Below the pieces are notes generated by a model. It saw only the letters and a program-made list of their open reading frames with translations. It had not been told where the DNA came from and did not search any database. The translations under genes were made by a program, and so were the position numbers. From positions 248,001 to 312,000 of the forward strand of contig NZ_JAHXDI010000001.1 in the NCBI RefSeq assembly GCF_023091865.1: DNA of 64,000 nucleotides, read 5' to 3'. The DNA is from Chromohalobacter moromii (lineage in GTDB: Bacteria > Pseudomonadota > Gammaproteobacteria > Pseudomonadales > Halomonadaceae). Positions 34,362-43,624 of the stretch are shown here, in pieces; position 1 is the stretch's first letter, and each line of letters opens with the position of its first letter.

Positions 34362-35627
34362 TCACATCTGGCTGGCTGACCAATGGGCGGGGAGTTTGCG
34401 ACAGTTGCTCGTCAGTCGCTGATGAAGCCTTTCCAGCAGTATCTGCTCCTTGCCGGGCTGGGCGACCTCTTCGAGGCTTGCGCGGGTGGCTTCTAGTGCA
34501 ATGGGCATTTGCTCGGCCAGTTGGAGCCCCTGCTTGATGAAATAACGTGGTTGGAAGCGCATCGATCTGGCGAGTGATTCCAAATGTGATTTCTCGATGC
34601 TGCCGGGTCTGTTCTCACCGGTAACCTGGAAAGCGAAATGGCGTGATAAGCCGCTATAGAGCGTCGTGCTCATCAAGTCATAAAACGGTGCCAATCGCGG
34701 GCCTTCGTCGGCCTGCAAGAGGGAAAGGTTCTTGGCGTGGCTATCGTTGTTACCGATCAGCAGGTTGAAGAAAAACCAACCAATGAGCCGCTGGAGGTCC
34801 CTGGCAGGGACCCCGGCCTGTTGCAGCAGCTCTCGGCAGCGTGCCAACCCGGGCCCACCATCGCTTTCGTACTTGATACTCGAGGGGGAGCCACTGAGCT
34901 GGCAGAGGTCCAGTTGATGCAGCCTGCGTAGTCCCCCTCGGTCATCGGGAGCGCGGTCGTAGCGACGAACGAGGCAGGCGCGAGTATCCAACTGATAGCT
35001 GGCCTCTGCCACCTCGAGTCCGAGCGTGTCCGCAAGTTGCATGCAAAACGTCTCGTTGAGGGCGGACGCCCAGATACCGCTCAGGCGGCGAATGTCCGGC
35101 TTGAGGATATGGCTGGACGGCGCTGATCCCACCGGTATAGCGGGGCTGCCGTCTTCCATTAGCATCAATAGCAACTTGTCCTGAGCGCCGGCCAACGAGA
35201 TGCGAGCGCCCTCGCTTTGCTGTGAAAGTAGCGGGCTCCGTTCTCGGTTATGAAGGTGCTCGGCCAGCGCACTCCAGCTAAGGGGGCGATAACGGGGAAC
35301 CCCCAGTGCCTCGCCCGACGGCATCAGGGTAAAGCCGCTGGCCGTATCTCCACCGATGGCTTTCAAGAGTCCGAAGAGGGTGCTGGTGTGGTGTCGGATC
35401 TCCAGGTGATGCCGGAGATCGCCTTCTGGCAGGAGATTTTCGAAGTACGCCACAACGTCGTCGCCGGCATGCACTCGACGGGTCAGTGGAAGTGAGGGGG
35501 AGAGGCTGACAGCCCGTGGAGATGCCTGCCATGGCGGCTCGTACTCGAAACGCAGCGGCTGCACGTTGTATAGCCTGCCTACCAGGCAGTCGCCATGATA
35601 GACATCCAGGGCCTCGTCACTCGCCAT
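34362..35627 (-). CDS. hipA: HipA-family toxin kinase
   Basis: This 421-residue Ser/Thr kinase is the toxin of a HipBA module; E. coli HipA phosphorylates glutamyl-tRNA synthetase. Key sites are visible: the ISLAGAQDK loop with autophosphorylation-type Ser144, the catalytic loop IGNNDSHAKN with Asp295 and Asn300, and Asp317 in FYDLMS. All appear intact, so the toxin should be active. The start overlaps the hipB stop by 11 bases, giving coupled expression. Its substrate cannot be told from sequence. Confidence 0.92.
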   Translation of the reverse strand: MASDEALDVYHGDCLVGRLYNVQPLRFEYEPPWQASPRAVSLSPSLPLTRRVHAGDDVVAYFENLLPEGDLRHHLEIRHHTSTLFGLLKAIGGDTASGFTLMPSGEALGVPRYRPLSWSALAEHLHNRERSPLLSQQSEGARISLAGAQDKLLLMLMEDGSPAIPVGSAPSSHILKPDIRRLSGIWASALNETFCMQLADTLGLEVAEASYQLDTRACLVRRYDRAPDDRGGLRRLHQLDLCQLSGSPSSIKYESDGGPGLARCRELLQQAGVPARDLQRLIGWFFFNLLIGNNDSHAKNLSLLQADEGPRLAPFYDLMSTTLYSGLSRHFAFQVTGENRPGSIEKSHLESLARSMRFQPRYFIKQGLQLAEQMPIALEATRASLEEVAQPGKEQILLERLHQRLTSNCRKLPAHWSASQM

Positions 35628-35880
35628 GTTGATGTATCCCTTTGCGCTGCACGATGACCTCGAGACCCATGAGATCCAGTACGTCTAGAACTTTCTGGAG
35701 CTGCAGCGTCGGTTTACCCCGCTCCAGATCAACGATGAAACGGTTTCCGGTACCGGCCAGCCCGGCCAAATCGATCTGTAGCAAAGATTGTTCGGCACGC
35801 GCCTGGCGCACGAGCTTGCCAAGGTCTTCGCTGTGACGAATTCGGTCGCCAAGCGTTTTGGGTGGGGTGGAGTCGGTCAT
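35617..35880 (-). CDS. hipB: HipB-family antitoxin (XRE helix-turn-helix)
   Basis: This 87-residue protein has an XRE-type helix-turn-helix (LGKLVRQARAEQSLLQIDLA, GLAGTGNRFIVDLERGKPTL, residues about 20-60) and a short C-terminal strand (LEVIVQRKG), as in HipB. It neutralises HipA and represses the operon. The start at 35880 is used because AAGG lies upstream; an in-frame ATG 15 codons earlier would overlap the operator region. Three TTAC-type palindromes upstream are its likely binding sites. Confidence 0.9.
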   Translation of the reverse strand: MTDSTPPKTLGDRIRHSEDLGKLVRQARAEQSLLQIDLAGLAGTGNRFIVDLERGKPTLQLQKVLDVLDLMGLEVIVQRKGIHQHGE

Positions 35881-35899
35881 GTGTGCGCCTTGTCTATAA

Positions 35900-36012
35900 T
35901 TACCGTTCGGTAAGTATAGCGTCATGTGTCGTGATTTCCAGCATTATAGTTACTGATCGGTAATTTATAGCGCTACGAGAGCCGTGGTGTCCAGATAGTT
36001 ACCGATCGGTAA
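35900..36012 (-). promoter_or_regulatory. hipBA operators: three evenly spaced palindromes
   Basis: TTACCGTTCGGTAA (35900-35913), TTACTGATCGGTAA (35950-35963) and TTACCGATCGGTAA (35999-36012) are near-identical palindromes at centre-to-centre distances of 50 and 49 bases, close to five helical turns. The first lies between a possible -10 (TATACT on the minus strand, 35913-35918) and the hipB start. All would face the same side of the helix, favouring cooperative HipB binding or bending. Confidence 0.85.
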
Positions 36013-36032
36013 CTATGAGTGGTTGAAGCTTA

Positions 36033-37247
36033 TCAATCTCCCACGCGCCGGAAAGAAAATAACTCGGCCAGTGGATGATCTCGGCCCTCGATCAGGGCGC
36101 GTAGCAAGCCGGCGCCGATCATGCTGTAGCTGATGCCGTTGCCGCCGTAGGCCATGGCGAAGTGGACGCGGGGGCCGTATTGCGGATGCGGGCCGAAGAA
36201 GGGCAGTCCGTCATCGGTCTCGGCGAAGGTGCCGCCCCAGGAAAACGTGGGATTGAGCGAGAGCCGTGGGAAGAGCGCTTCCACCTGGGCGATCAGGGTC
36301 TCGGCCTTCTCGCCGACGCGCTGGTCGCGCTGCGCGGGGATATCGAGGTCGTCGTCTTCGCCGCCCACCAGCAGTCGGCCGTCACCGGTGGTGCGCATGT
36401 AGAGATACGGGCGCGCGGATTCCCAGATCAGCGTCGAGGCGAGTTCGCCGAGCACATCCGGTGCAATGGGGTCGGTGATGAAGGCATAACTGCTGCGGTT
36501 GATGGCGACCTTGTCATCGAGCCAGGACTGGGCCTCGTAGCCCGCGGCGACGATGAGATGCCGGCAGTCGAGTGAGTGGCCGCTGACGGTAGTGAGCGTG
36601 ACGCCGTGCGCATGCGGCGTGGCGGTGGCGACCTCGGTGCGGTCATACACCTGGCCGCCGACGGTGAGCACGCGGTCGAGCAGCTTGTAGGCCATGCGGT
36701 AAGGGTCGAGCCGCGCCGCCTGGGGTGTCAGGATCGCGCCTGGCGCCTCGAAACCAAAGCGCGACGCGATGGCTTCGGGCGTCAGCCAGTCGGCGTCAAA
36801 GTCGTGCTGACGACGCATTTCCCATTCGCGGCGCAGGCTGTCGAGATCGCCTTCATCGCTGGCGTAATACAGGCTGGCTTGCCTGGCGAAATCGACGTCG
36901 CCCACGGCGTCGGCCAACCCTTCGAGCGCATCGATGGCCTGCGCGCAGGCGCGATAGGCCGAGACGGCATCGGCCTCGCCGAAACGGGCGGCGAGGTCGG
37001 TCATGTGCGTATCGATCTCGTACTGAATCAACGCGGTGCTCGCTGCGGAACTGCCCCAGCCCACATCGCGGCGTTCCAGTACCGTGACCTCATGGCCGTT
37101 CTGGGCCAGCTCGTCGGCGATCAGGGCCCCGGTAATGCCACCGCCGATGACCACCACCTCGCAGGTCACGTCCCGGTCGAGCTTGGGGAAGGCCTGCATC
37201 AAGCCGTTCTTGATTGCCCAATAGGGGTAGCCGCTTTTGAGGTCCAT
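36033..37247 (-). CDS. FAD-dependent amino-acid/amine oxidase (DAO family)
   Basis: This 404-residue DAO flavoprotein has the FAD loop CEVVVIGGGITGALIADELA near residue 28, GWGSSAASTALIQYEIDTHM where substrate-side residues sit, and MAYGGNGISYSMIGAGLLRA at the C-terminus. It oxidises an unknown amino acid or secondary amine. The stop lies 20 bases from the distal hip operator. It is followed upstream on the same strand by the MFS gene, 66 bases away, and the two may form a unit. Confidence 0.82.
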   Translation of the reverse strand: MDLKSGYPYWAIKNGLMQAFPKLDRDVTCEVVVIGGGITGALIADELAQNGHEVTVLERRDVGWGSSAASTALIQYEIDTHMTDLAARFGEADAVSAYRACAQAIDALEGLADAVGDVDFARQASLYYASDEGDLDSLRREWEMRRQHDFDADWLTPEAIASRFGFEAPGAILTPQAARLDPYRMAYKLLDRVLTVGGQVYDRTEVATATPHAHGVTLTTVSGHSLDCRHLIVAAGYEAQSWLDDKVAINRSSYAFITDPIAPDVLGELASTLIWESARPYLYMRTTGDGRLLVGGEDDDLDIPAQRDQRVGEKAETLIAQVEALFPRLSLNPTFSWGGTFAETDDGLPFFGPHPQYGPRVHFAMAYGGNGISYSMIGAGLLRALIEGRDHPLAELFSFRRVGD

Positions 37248-37313
37248 GGAAGTTCCGGGAGGCGGGAAAAGACAGTCTCCCTAGGATAGACGTTTCCGGC
37301 TTTCGCCGTGGCG

Positions 37314-38585
37314 TCAAGGCGTGTGTCGCGAGGGGGCGTGCCTGGCACGCGGCATGGTGTACTCGCGACCTCGACCTTCCCGCATCAGCAACCTGGCGGC
37401 GATCAGGGCGGCGACGAGGCCGGCCGTGGCGCCGACACTCATCGCCCAGCGTGGCCCGGCGTGGTCGGCCAGCCAGCCGACGATGGGGGCGCCGAGCGGT
37501 GTGCCGCCCATGGTGATCGCCATGCGCAACGCCATTACGCGGCCACGCATCATCGGTTCCGTCGAGAGCTGAATCAGTGCGTTGGAAGCGGTCATGAAGG
37601 TCAGCGCCGCTAGGCCCGTCAGCATCAGGGCGGTGGCGAAGAGGTATGCGTTGGGGGCAAGAGCTGCCAGGCCGCAGCAGACACCGAATCCCAGAGTGGA
37701 GAAACACAGCAGTCGCATATGCGGGCGCTCGCGCTTGGCAGCCAATAGCGCACCCGTGACCGAGCCGACGGCTAAGGATGAAGTCAGAAGGCCGTACTGC
37801 CCCGCCTCGCCGTGGAAGACACGCACTGACATGGTGGAAATATAGACCGCGAAGTTGAAGCCGAAGGTGCCGATCATGAAGAGCATCAGCAAGATGGCTT
37901 TCAACTCGGGGCGCCGCCAGACATAACGGAAACCCTCCGTCAGTCCGCCGGCGTTATGCCTTGGCCGGGTGACGGGGAGCAGTTCGTCGAGCCGCAGCAG
38001 GCATAGCGATCCGAGCACGGCGGCGAAAGAGGCCGCATTGATCATGAAGACCCAGCCGCTGCCGACGGCGGCAATCAACAACCCGGCAACGGCGGGACCA
38101 ATCATCCGTGCAGCGTTGAAGGATGTCGAGTTGAGGGCCACTGCGTTGGAGAGATGCTTTTCGCCGACCAGGTCGTTGACGAAGGTCTGTCGAGCGGGAG
38201 CATCGAAGGCCGTGACGCAGCCGAGCCCCAAGGCGAAGACGTAGACTTGCCAAAGTGTTACCACGCCGGTGAGGGTGACCAGTCCCAGCCCTACTGCCAA
38301 TAGCCCCAGCAATGCCTGAGTGAGAAGGATTAGCCGGCGGCGGTCGAAATGGTCGGCGGCGTAGCCAGTCAGCGGAAGCAGCAGCAACTGTGGGCCGAAC
38401 TGTAAGGCGATGGTAATGCCCACGGCGCTGGCATCGTGGTCGGTGAGCACGGTTAGTACCAACCAGTCCTGAGCGATGCGCTGCATCCAAGTGCCGATAT
38501 TGGAGACCAGGGCGCCGATGGCCCATACGCGGTAATTGTAAAAACGTAGCGAGCGAAAAAGGCGGGTATCGCTCATGCCGTGCAT
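37314..38585 (-). CDS. MFS transporter (MFS_3 / EntS-like)
   Basis: This 423-residue protein has about twelve membrane segments. It opens with LFRSLRFYNYRVWAIGALVS and NIGTWMQRIAQDWLVL, and continues with AADHFDRRRLIL (the loop 2-3 motif), DAPARQTFVNDLV and NSTSFNAARMIGPAVAGLLI. This is the EntS-like drug/siderophore exporter pattern. The start is here or at the Met three codons later. It probably exports a small molecule; no siderophore genes are nearby. Confidence 0.88.
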   Translation of the reverse strand: MHGMSDTRLFRSLRFYNYRVWAIGALVSNIGTWMQRIAQDWLVLTVLTDHDASAVGITIALQFGPQLLLLPLTGYAADHFDRRRLILLTQALLGLLAVGLGLVTLTGVVTLWQVYVFALGLGCVTAFDAPARQTFVNDLVGEKHLSNAVALNSTSFNAARMIGPAVAGLLIAAVGSGWVFMINAASFAAVLGSLCLLRLDELLPVTRPRHNAGGLTEGFRYVWRRPELKAILLMLFMIGTFGFNFAVYISTMSVRVFHGEAGQYGLLTSSLAVGSVTGALLAAKRERPHMRLLCFSTLGFGVCCGLAALAPNAYLFATALMLTGLAALTFMTASNALIQLSTEPMMRGRVMALRMAITMGGTPLGAPIVGWLADHAGPRWAMSVGATAGLVAALIAARLLMREGRGREYTMPRARHAPSRHTP

Positions 38586-38770
38586 AGCAGTTGACGGGAG
38601 AAGGAGGTCGTACGGTTTGAGTTGTTGTGCATAAGCGTTTTGGACTGGTTGAAGGATCGGAGTGGCAGCGTTAATCCGCTAACGACCGTTGTACCACGGC
38701 CTGGCCTCACGCATGATTCAGACCATGGTGGCAACGCCCCGATTCGATATTTCTGAGACGAGAGAACATC

Positions 38771-39067
38771 ATGCCGCAATATGCCGTAGTGGCCTACGAT
38801 TACACTGATGCCGAGGCGTTGGATCGCCGCCTGGCCAACCGCGAGGCGCATTTGGCGGGCGTGCGCGCGCTTGCCCAAGAGGGATGTTTCCTGAGTGGCG
38901 GGGCGATCCTGGATGACAACGGCAAGATGGTTGGCTCTAGCGCGCACTTCCAGTTCGCCGACCGCCAGGCGTTGGAAGCATGGCTTGAGATAGAACCCTA
39001 CATGACCAGTCGCGTATGGGAGCGAGTCGATATTCGCGAAGTGAAACTGTTTGACCCGAGCACCTGA
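38771..39067 (+). CDS. YciI-like protein
   Basis: This 98-residue protein matches the YCII family: MPQYAVVAYDYTDAEALDRR, the conserved R-x-x-H in NREAHLAGVRALAQEG, then GGAILDDNGKMVGSS and a final aromatic-rich helix. These are small ferredoxin-like fold proteins of unknown role. It precedes the next small gene by eight bases, so they form a pair. Confidence 0.88.
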   Translation: MPQYAVVAYDYTDAEALDRRLANREAHLAGVRALAQEGCFLSGGAILDDNGKMVGSSAHFQFADRQALEAWLEIEPYMTSRVWERVDIREVKLFDPST

Positions 39068-39075
39068 GCGAGACC

Positions 39076-39423
39076 ATGTCCGATAGTCCGTTACCACTGG
39101 CAGCCACCGTGCGCGAAACGCTTGAAGCGGCGCCACGAGAGAAGCTCCCAATGACCTACCAGGACGTCGCCGACGCGCTCGGCTTGCAGCCACCGCGTAC
39201 CATCCAGCGTGTCGCCCAGGCGTTGGAGATTTTGATGCGTGAAGACGCCGCTCAAGGACGTTCCTTCATCGCCGCGCTGGTGGTTAGCCGCCGTGCGCCG
39301 CACATGCCGGCACGTGGCTTCTTCGAGTTAGCCGTCGAGCTGGAGCGGTTTCCCGCCGATAGCTCCTTGCATGCTCAGGCATGGCGGGACGAGTACCAGC
39401 GAGCGATGACGCGGCGTGAATAA
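39076..39423 (+). CDS. Conserved hypothetical protein (YciI-linked)
   Basis: This 115-residue soluble protein has a possible helix-turn-helix near the N-terminus (MTYQDVADALGLQPPRTIQR) and SFIAALVVSRRAPHMPARGF later. I do not recognise a family. It starts eight bases after the YciI gene and is co-transcribed with it. Nothing else hints at function. Confidence 0.65.
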   Translation: MSDSPLPLAATVRETLEAAPREKLPMTYQDVADALGLQPPRTIQRVAQALEILMREDAAQGRSFIAALVVSRRAPHMPARGFFELAVELERFPADSSLHAQAWRDEYQRAMTRRE

Positions 39424-39519
39424 GTGCTTGCTTGTTCTGGCTTATATCAGGATCTACGTTTAGAGGGCTAAACACGTTTTGCCGTACAAGGACGTCTTAC
39501 ACACCACATGGAGGTGAGC

Positions 39520-40383
39520 ATGGCTCGCAAGGTCGCGATTCACGCACAGTCCCAGACACTGCCGGGTAGCGAAGCCGAGATGGACCCGCCGGCCGAGATG
39601 ATCCGTCCCGGCTACCGGGGGGCGTCGAAGCTGGAAGGCAAGATCGCCTTGATCACCGGCGGCGACAGCGGCATCGGCCGCTCGGTGGCGATCCACTTTG
39701 CTCGCGAGGGCGCCGATGTAGCGGTGGTCTACCTGAGCGAGCGCGAGGATGCCGCCGAGACGCAGCGCTTGGTGGAAGCCGAAGGGCGTCGCTGTCATCT
39801 GATCGAGGGCGATCTGGCGGAGGCCGAGTTCTGCCGTCGCTGCATCGACGAGACGGTGCAGGTCTACGGAGGGCTCAACATCCTGGTCAACAATGCCGGT
39901 ACCCAGTGGGTGTGCCAGGACCTGACCGAGCTTTCCGACGAGCAATGGCGCTCGGTGTTCGAGACCAACATGCACAGCCAGTTCTATCTCGCCAAGGCAG
40001 CGCTGCCGCACCTGGGCGAGGACGATGCCATCATCAACAACGCCTCGGTCAATGCCTATATCGGGCCGGACTTCCTGGTCGACTATTCGGCCACCAAGGG
40101 GGCCATCGTCAGCTTCACGCGCAGCCTCTCGAACCAGGTGGTGGGGCGCGGCATTCGCGTCAACGCCGTGGCGCCCGGGCCGGTGTGGACGCCGTTGCAG
40201 CCGGCGACACTGGGCGCCCACGACCCGCAATGGCTGGAAGGCTTCGGTGAGGAAACCCCGATGGGGCGTGCCGGGCAACCCAGCGAGCTCGGACCGGTAT
40301 TCGTCTTCCTGGCGAGTCTCGATGCTTCCTTCATCAGCGGCCAGACGATTCATCCCAATGGTGGTACCGTCGTCAATGGCTAA
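39520..40383 (+). CDS. Short-chain dehydrogenase/reductase (YghA-like)
   Basis: This 287-residue SDR has a 45-residue N-terminal lead (QTLPGSEAEMDPPAEMIRPG) typical of the YghA-like stress SDRs. The NAD(P) motif is ITGGDSGIGRSVAIHFAREG, followed by LVNNAG (with Asn), and the catalytic Ser and Tyr-x-x-x-Lys in NNASVNAY and DYSATKGAI. GAGGTG (39511-39516) makes 39520 the better start than the ATG at 39508. Its stop overlaps the AGE gene start. Confidence 0.88.
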   Translation: MARKVAIHAQSQTLPGSEAEMDPPAEMIRPGYRGASKLEGKIALITGGDSGIGRSVAIHFAREGADVAVVYLSEREDAAETQRLVEAEGRRCHLIEGDLAEAEFCRRCIDETVQVYGGLNILVNNAGTQWVCQDLTELSDEQWRSVFETNMHSQFYLAKAALPHLGEDDAIINNASVNAYIGPDFLVDYSATKGAIVSFTRSLSNQVVGRGIRVNAVAPGPVWTPLQPATLGAHDPQWLEGFGEETPMGRAGQPSELGPVFVFLASLDASFISGQTIHPNGGTVVNG

Positions 40384-41669
40384 TGAAAGCCAACGTTTTC
40401 GTCACTCGAGGCGCGCAAGGCATGGCAGATAATACGCATTCACCGGCACGGCGCTGGCTGGACGCCGAAACGCATCACCACTGGCTGATCCGGGAAGGAC
40501 TGAGACTGCTCGAGTTCCACCGTCAGGCACGGCTGCCGAGCGGTGGGTTCGCGCCGCTGGACGGCGATGGGCGAATTCCCGAGGGTGCGGGTGCGGACAC
40601 CATGATCACCGGTCGCATGGCGCACAGTTACGGGCTGGCGGCGATGCAGGGTGTGCCCGGTGCAGCGTCGTTGGCCGAGCATGCCATACGCGCCTTGAGC
40701 GGTTTGCTGCGCGATGAAAAAGATGGCGGTTGGCTGGCGGGCGACCCCGCCGTGACGACGGATCGCACCAAGCAGTGTTACCTGCACCATTTCGTGGCGC
40801 TGGGCGCCGCCACGGCTCGCCAGGCGGGCATACCCGGCTCGGCGGCGCTGCTCGACGAGGTGGTCGAGGTCATCGAGACGCGCTTCTGGTCGGAGGACGA
40901 GCAAGCCTTCGTCGAGAGTTATGCGCAAGGCTGGCGCGAGCTGGCGGACTATCGTGGCGGCAACAGCAACATGCATGGCGTGGAGTTGTGCCTGGCATTG
41001 GCCGATGTGCGCGATGAGCCACATTGGCTGGATCGGGCGTTGGCCATCGTCGAGCGGTTGATACATCGACACGCGGCACCGCGCGACCATCGCATTCTCG
41101 AGCATTTTCACGGCGACTGGGCCGAGTGGCCGGACTACAACGTCGAGCAGCCGCATCACGACTTCTATCCGTATGGCGCCACGCCCGGACACGGTTTCGA
41201 ATGGTCGCGCCTGATGTTGCATCTGGAGGCGGCGTTAGAGGCGCGTGGGCGTGATGCGCCCACCTGGCTGTTTGCGGATGCCGCTGCGCTGTTCGAGGCC
41301 AGCCTGCGTGACGGCTGGGCGCCCGATGGCGCGCCGGGACTGGTGTATACCGTGGACTGGCAAGGCCAGCCGAGCTCGCGCCGTCGTCGTCACTGGACCC
41401 ATGCTGAGGCCCTGGCCGCCGCCAGTGCCTTTCTGCAACGCACGGGCGAGGCGCACTACGAGCGCTGGTACTGCCACTTGTGGGATTTCATCGACACCAC
41501 CTTCATCGACCGGCAACGCGGTGGCTGGCAGCAAGAACTGGATCATCGCCTCGCCATCGATCCGGCGCAGGGCGACGTCAAACCCGACCTCTATCACGCT
41601 TATCAAGCCACCTTGCTGCCGCGTCTACCGCTGGCGCCGGCACTGGCCGTGGCGGTCGAGCGCTTGTAA
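40383..41669 (+). CDS. AGE-family epimerase/isomerase
   Basis: This 428-residue protein is an (alpha/alpha)6-barrel sugar epimerase/isomerase of the N-acylglucosamine 2-epimerase family. Visible marks are HHWLIREGLRLLEFHRQARL, TKQCYLHHFVALGAATAR, the catalytic-side HGFEWSRLM (near residue 270) and RRHWTHAEALAAASAF with its His. Members interconvert mannose/fructose or similar free sugars. The ATG at 40383 overlaps the SDR stop by one base; a later in-frame ATG at 40422 is possible. Substrate not determinable. Confidence 0.85.
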   Translation: MKANVFVTRGAQGMADNTHSPARRWLDAETHHHWLIREGLRLLEFHRQARLPSGGFAPLDGDGRIPEGAGADTMITGRMAHSYGLAAMQGVPGAASLAEHAIRALSGLLRDEKDGGWLAGDPAVTTDRTKQCYLHHFVALGAATARQAGIPGSAALLDEVVEVIETRFWSEDEQAFVESYAQGWRELADYRGGNSNMHGVELCLALADVRDEPHWLDRALAIVERLIHRHAAPRDHRILEHFHGDWAEWPDYNVEQPHHDFYPYGATPGHGFEWSRLMLHLEAALEARGRDAPTWLFADAAALFEASLRDGWAPDGAPGLVYTVDWQGQPSSRRRRHWTHAEALAAASAFLQRTGEAHYERWYCHLWDFIDTTFIDRQRGGWQQELDHRLAIDPAQGDVKPDLYHAYQATLLPRLPLAPALAVAVERL

Positions 41670-41826
41670 CGCCGTCTTGTGCTTTTGGCGGGTGGGCACA
41701 TGCGTCCGCCGGCCGGCTTGAACCATTCTTCTCGCGTCCCAATGATTATCAGACTACCTTTTCAGGCGACTGGATACGTCCCGCCGCTTGGTGAGGCGTG
41801 ATCCGACGCACAAATCAGGAGGCTTT

Positions 41827-42696
41827 ATGAGCCAAGAGACCGAGTATACCCCACCCCGCGTGTGGACCTGGAAGAGCGAAAGCGGCGGCAAGTTCGCGAG
41901 CATCAACCGCCCGATCGCGGGGTCGACCCATGAGAAAGAGCTGCCGGTGGGCGAGCATCCGTTCCAACTGTACTCGCTGGCCACGCCGAATGGCGTCAAG
42001 GCAGGGATCATGTTCGAGGAGTTGCTGGCGCTGGGCCATCAGGGTGCCGAGTACGACGCGTGGTTGATCAACATCGGTGAAGGCGAGCAGTTCGGTAGTG
42101 GTTTCGTCGAGGCCAATCCCAACTCGAAGATTCCGGCGCTGATGGATCACAGCACCGACACGCCGACACGTGTGTTTGAATCGGGCTCGATTCTTCTGTA
42201 TCTCGCCGAGAAGTTCGGGGAGTTTCTGCCCAAGGAGCATGTGGCACGCACCGAGGCACTCAACTGGCTATTCTGGCAGATGGGCAGTGCGCCATTTCTG
42301 GGCGGCGGCTTCGGGCATTTCTACAGCTATGCGCCGGTCAAGCTCGAGTACGCCATCGACCGCTATGCCATGGAGGCCAAGCGTCAGCTCGATGTGTTGA
42401 ACCGCCATCTAGCAGAGAACCGCTATTTGGCCGGCGACGCGTATAGCATCGCCGATATTGCGACTTGGGCGTGGTATGGGCAGTTGGTGCTGGGGCGTCT
42501 CTACGATGCCGCCGAGTTCCTGCAAGTCCACGAGTACACGCATGTCGTGCGTTGGGCCGAGGAAATCGACGAGCGCCCGGCAGTACAGCGTGGGCGAATG
42601 GTCAACCGCACCTTCGGGGAGCCGGAGACCCAGCTCCACGAGCGTCACGATGCCAGCGACTTTGAGACCAAAACGCAGGATAAACTCGAGTCATAA
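41827..42696 (+). CDS. yghU: Glutathione S-transferase, YghU/Nu-class
   Basis: This 289-residue protein is a Nu-class GST, acting as a disulfide-bond oxidoreductase with glutathione. It has the long YghU lead (YTPPRVWTWKSESGGKFASI, NRPIAGSTHEKELPVGEHPF), then the thioredoxin-like domain with SLATPNGVKAGIMFEELLAL, NPNSKIPALMD and ESGSILLYLAEKF, and the all-helical domain ending NRYLAGDAYSIADIATW. AGGAGG precedes the ATG. It is a stand-alone unit in the stress-related stretch 38.7-43 kb. Confidence 0.92.
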   Translation: MSQETEYTPPRVWTWKSESGGKFASINRPIAGSTHEKELPVGEHPFQLYSLATPNGVKAGIMFEELLALGHQGAEYDAWLINIGEGEQFGSGFVEANPNSKIPALMDHSTDTPTRVFESGSILLYLAEKFGEFLPKEHVARTEALNWLFWQMGSAPFLGGGFGHFYSYAPVKLEYAIDRYAMEAKRQLDVLNRHLAENRYLAGDAYSIADIATWAWYGQLVLGRLYDAAEFLQVHEYTHVVRWAEEIDERPAVQRGRMVNRTFGEPETQLHERHDASDFETKTQDKLES

Positions 42697-42717
42697 CGCC
42701 TACGCCGTCAACGAGCG

Positions 42718-43491
42718 CTACTTCTCCAGCAGTTCCGCGACCGAGTTGAGCACTTCGCGGGGACGGAAGGGGTAGCGCTCGATTTCGTCCCGCGTGGCGA
42801 TGCCGGTCATTACCAACACCGTGTGCAGGCCGGCTTCGATGCCGGCGATGACGTCGGTATCCATGCGGTCGCCGATCATGCCGGTGCGCTCGGAATGCGT
42901 GCCGAGCTTGTTCATGGCCGAGCGAAACATCATCGGGTTGGGCTTGCCGACGTAATAAGGTTCGCGCTTGGTGGCGGCGGTGATTAAAGCCGCGACCGCC
43001 CCGGTGGCGGGCAAAGGCCCTTCGGGGCTGGGGCCGGTGACATCGGGGTTGGTGGCGATGAAGCGTGCGCCGCCGTTGATGAGGCGGATCGCTCGGGTGA
43101 TCGCTTCGAACGAATAGCTGCGGGTTTCGCCGAGCACCACGAAATCGGGCGCGATATCGGTCATCACGAACCCGGCTTCGTGAAGGGCGGTGGTCAGACC
43201 GGCTTCGCCGATCACGAAGGCTGAACCGCTGGGCGTCTGGTCGCGTAAGAAGGCGGCAGTCGCCAGAGCGGATGTCCAAAGCCGGTCTTCAGGTACATCG
43301 ATGCCCAGGCGTGTCAGGCGTGCACTGAGATCGCGCGGTGTATAGATGGAGTTGTTGGTGAGCACGAGAAAAGGCGTGCCATTGGCGCGCCATTGATCGA
43401 TCAACTCGACCGCACCGGGCAGGGCCCGGTCTTCGCCGATCAGTACGCCGTCCATGTCCGTTAACCAGCAGTCGATCGCGCGTTCGCTCAT
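42718..43491 (-). CDS. HAD-family phosphatase (NagD-like)
   Basis: This 257-residue HAD hydrolase has motif I DMDGVLIGEDRALPG (near residue 12), motif II FLVLTNNS, the type IIA cap, the lysine in YVGKPNPMMF and motif IV GMIGDRMDTDVIAGIEAG. NagD-like members dephosphorylate nucleotides or sugar phosphates. The start at 43491 gives the normal family N-terminus; an in-frame ATG 13 codons earlier is less likely. Confidence 0.9.
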   Translation of the reverse strand: MSERAIDCWLTDMDGVLIGEDRALPGAVELIDQWRANGTPFLVLTNNSIYTPRDLSARLTRLGIDVPEDRLWTSALATAAFLRDQTPSGSAFVIGEAGLTTALHEAGFVMTDIAPDFVVLGETRSYSFEAITRAIRLINGGARFIATNPDVTGPSPEGPLPATGAVAALITAATKREPYYVGKPNPMMFRSAMNKLGTHSERTGMIGDRMDTDVIAGIEAGLHTVLVMTGIATRDEIERYPFRPREVLNSVAELLEK

Positions 43492-43624
43492 CGCTTTGAT
43501 GTCCTGTTGCTGAATCGATGCGACCAGCATAATGGTAATGTAGCGCCGCCGCAGCCTTCATGTCGGGTATTTTGCCTAACATGAGGTGAAACATGGGTTG
43601 GCCAAACAAGAAGGAGAGGGAGCG

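Noticed and set aside
39460-40353. A 297-codon minus-strand frame
   Set aside because: It is antisense to the SDR gene, which has clear catalytic motifs.
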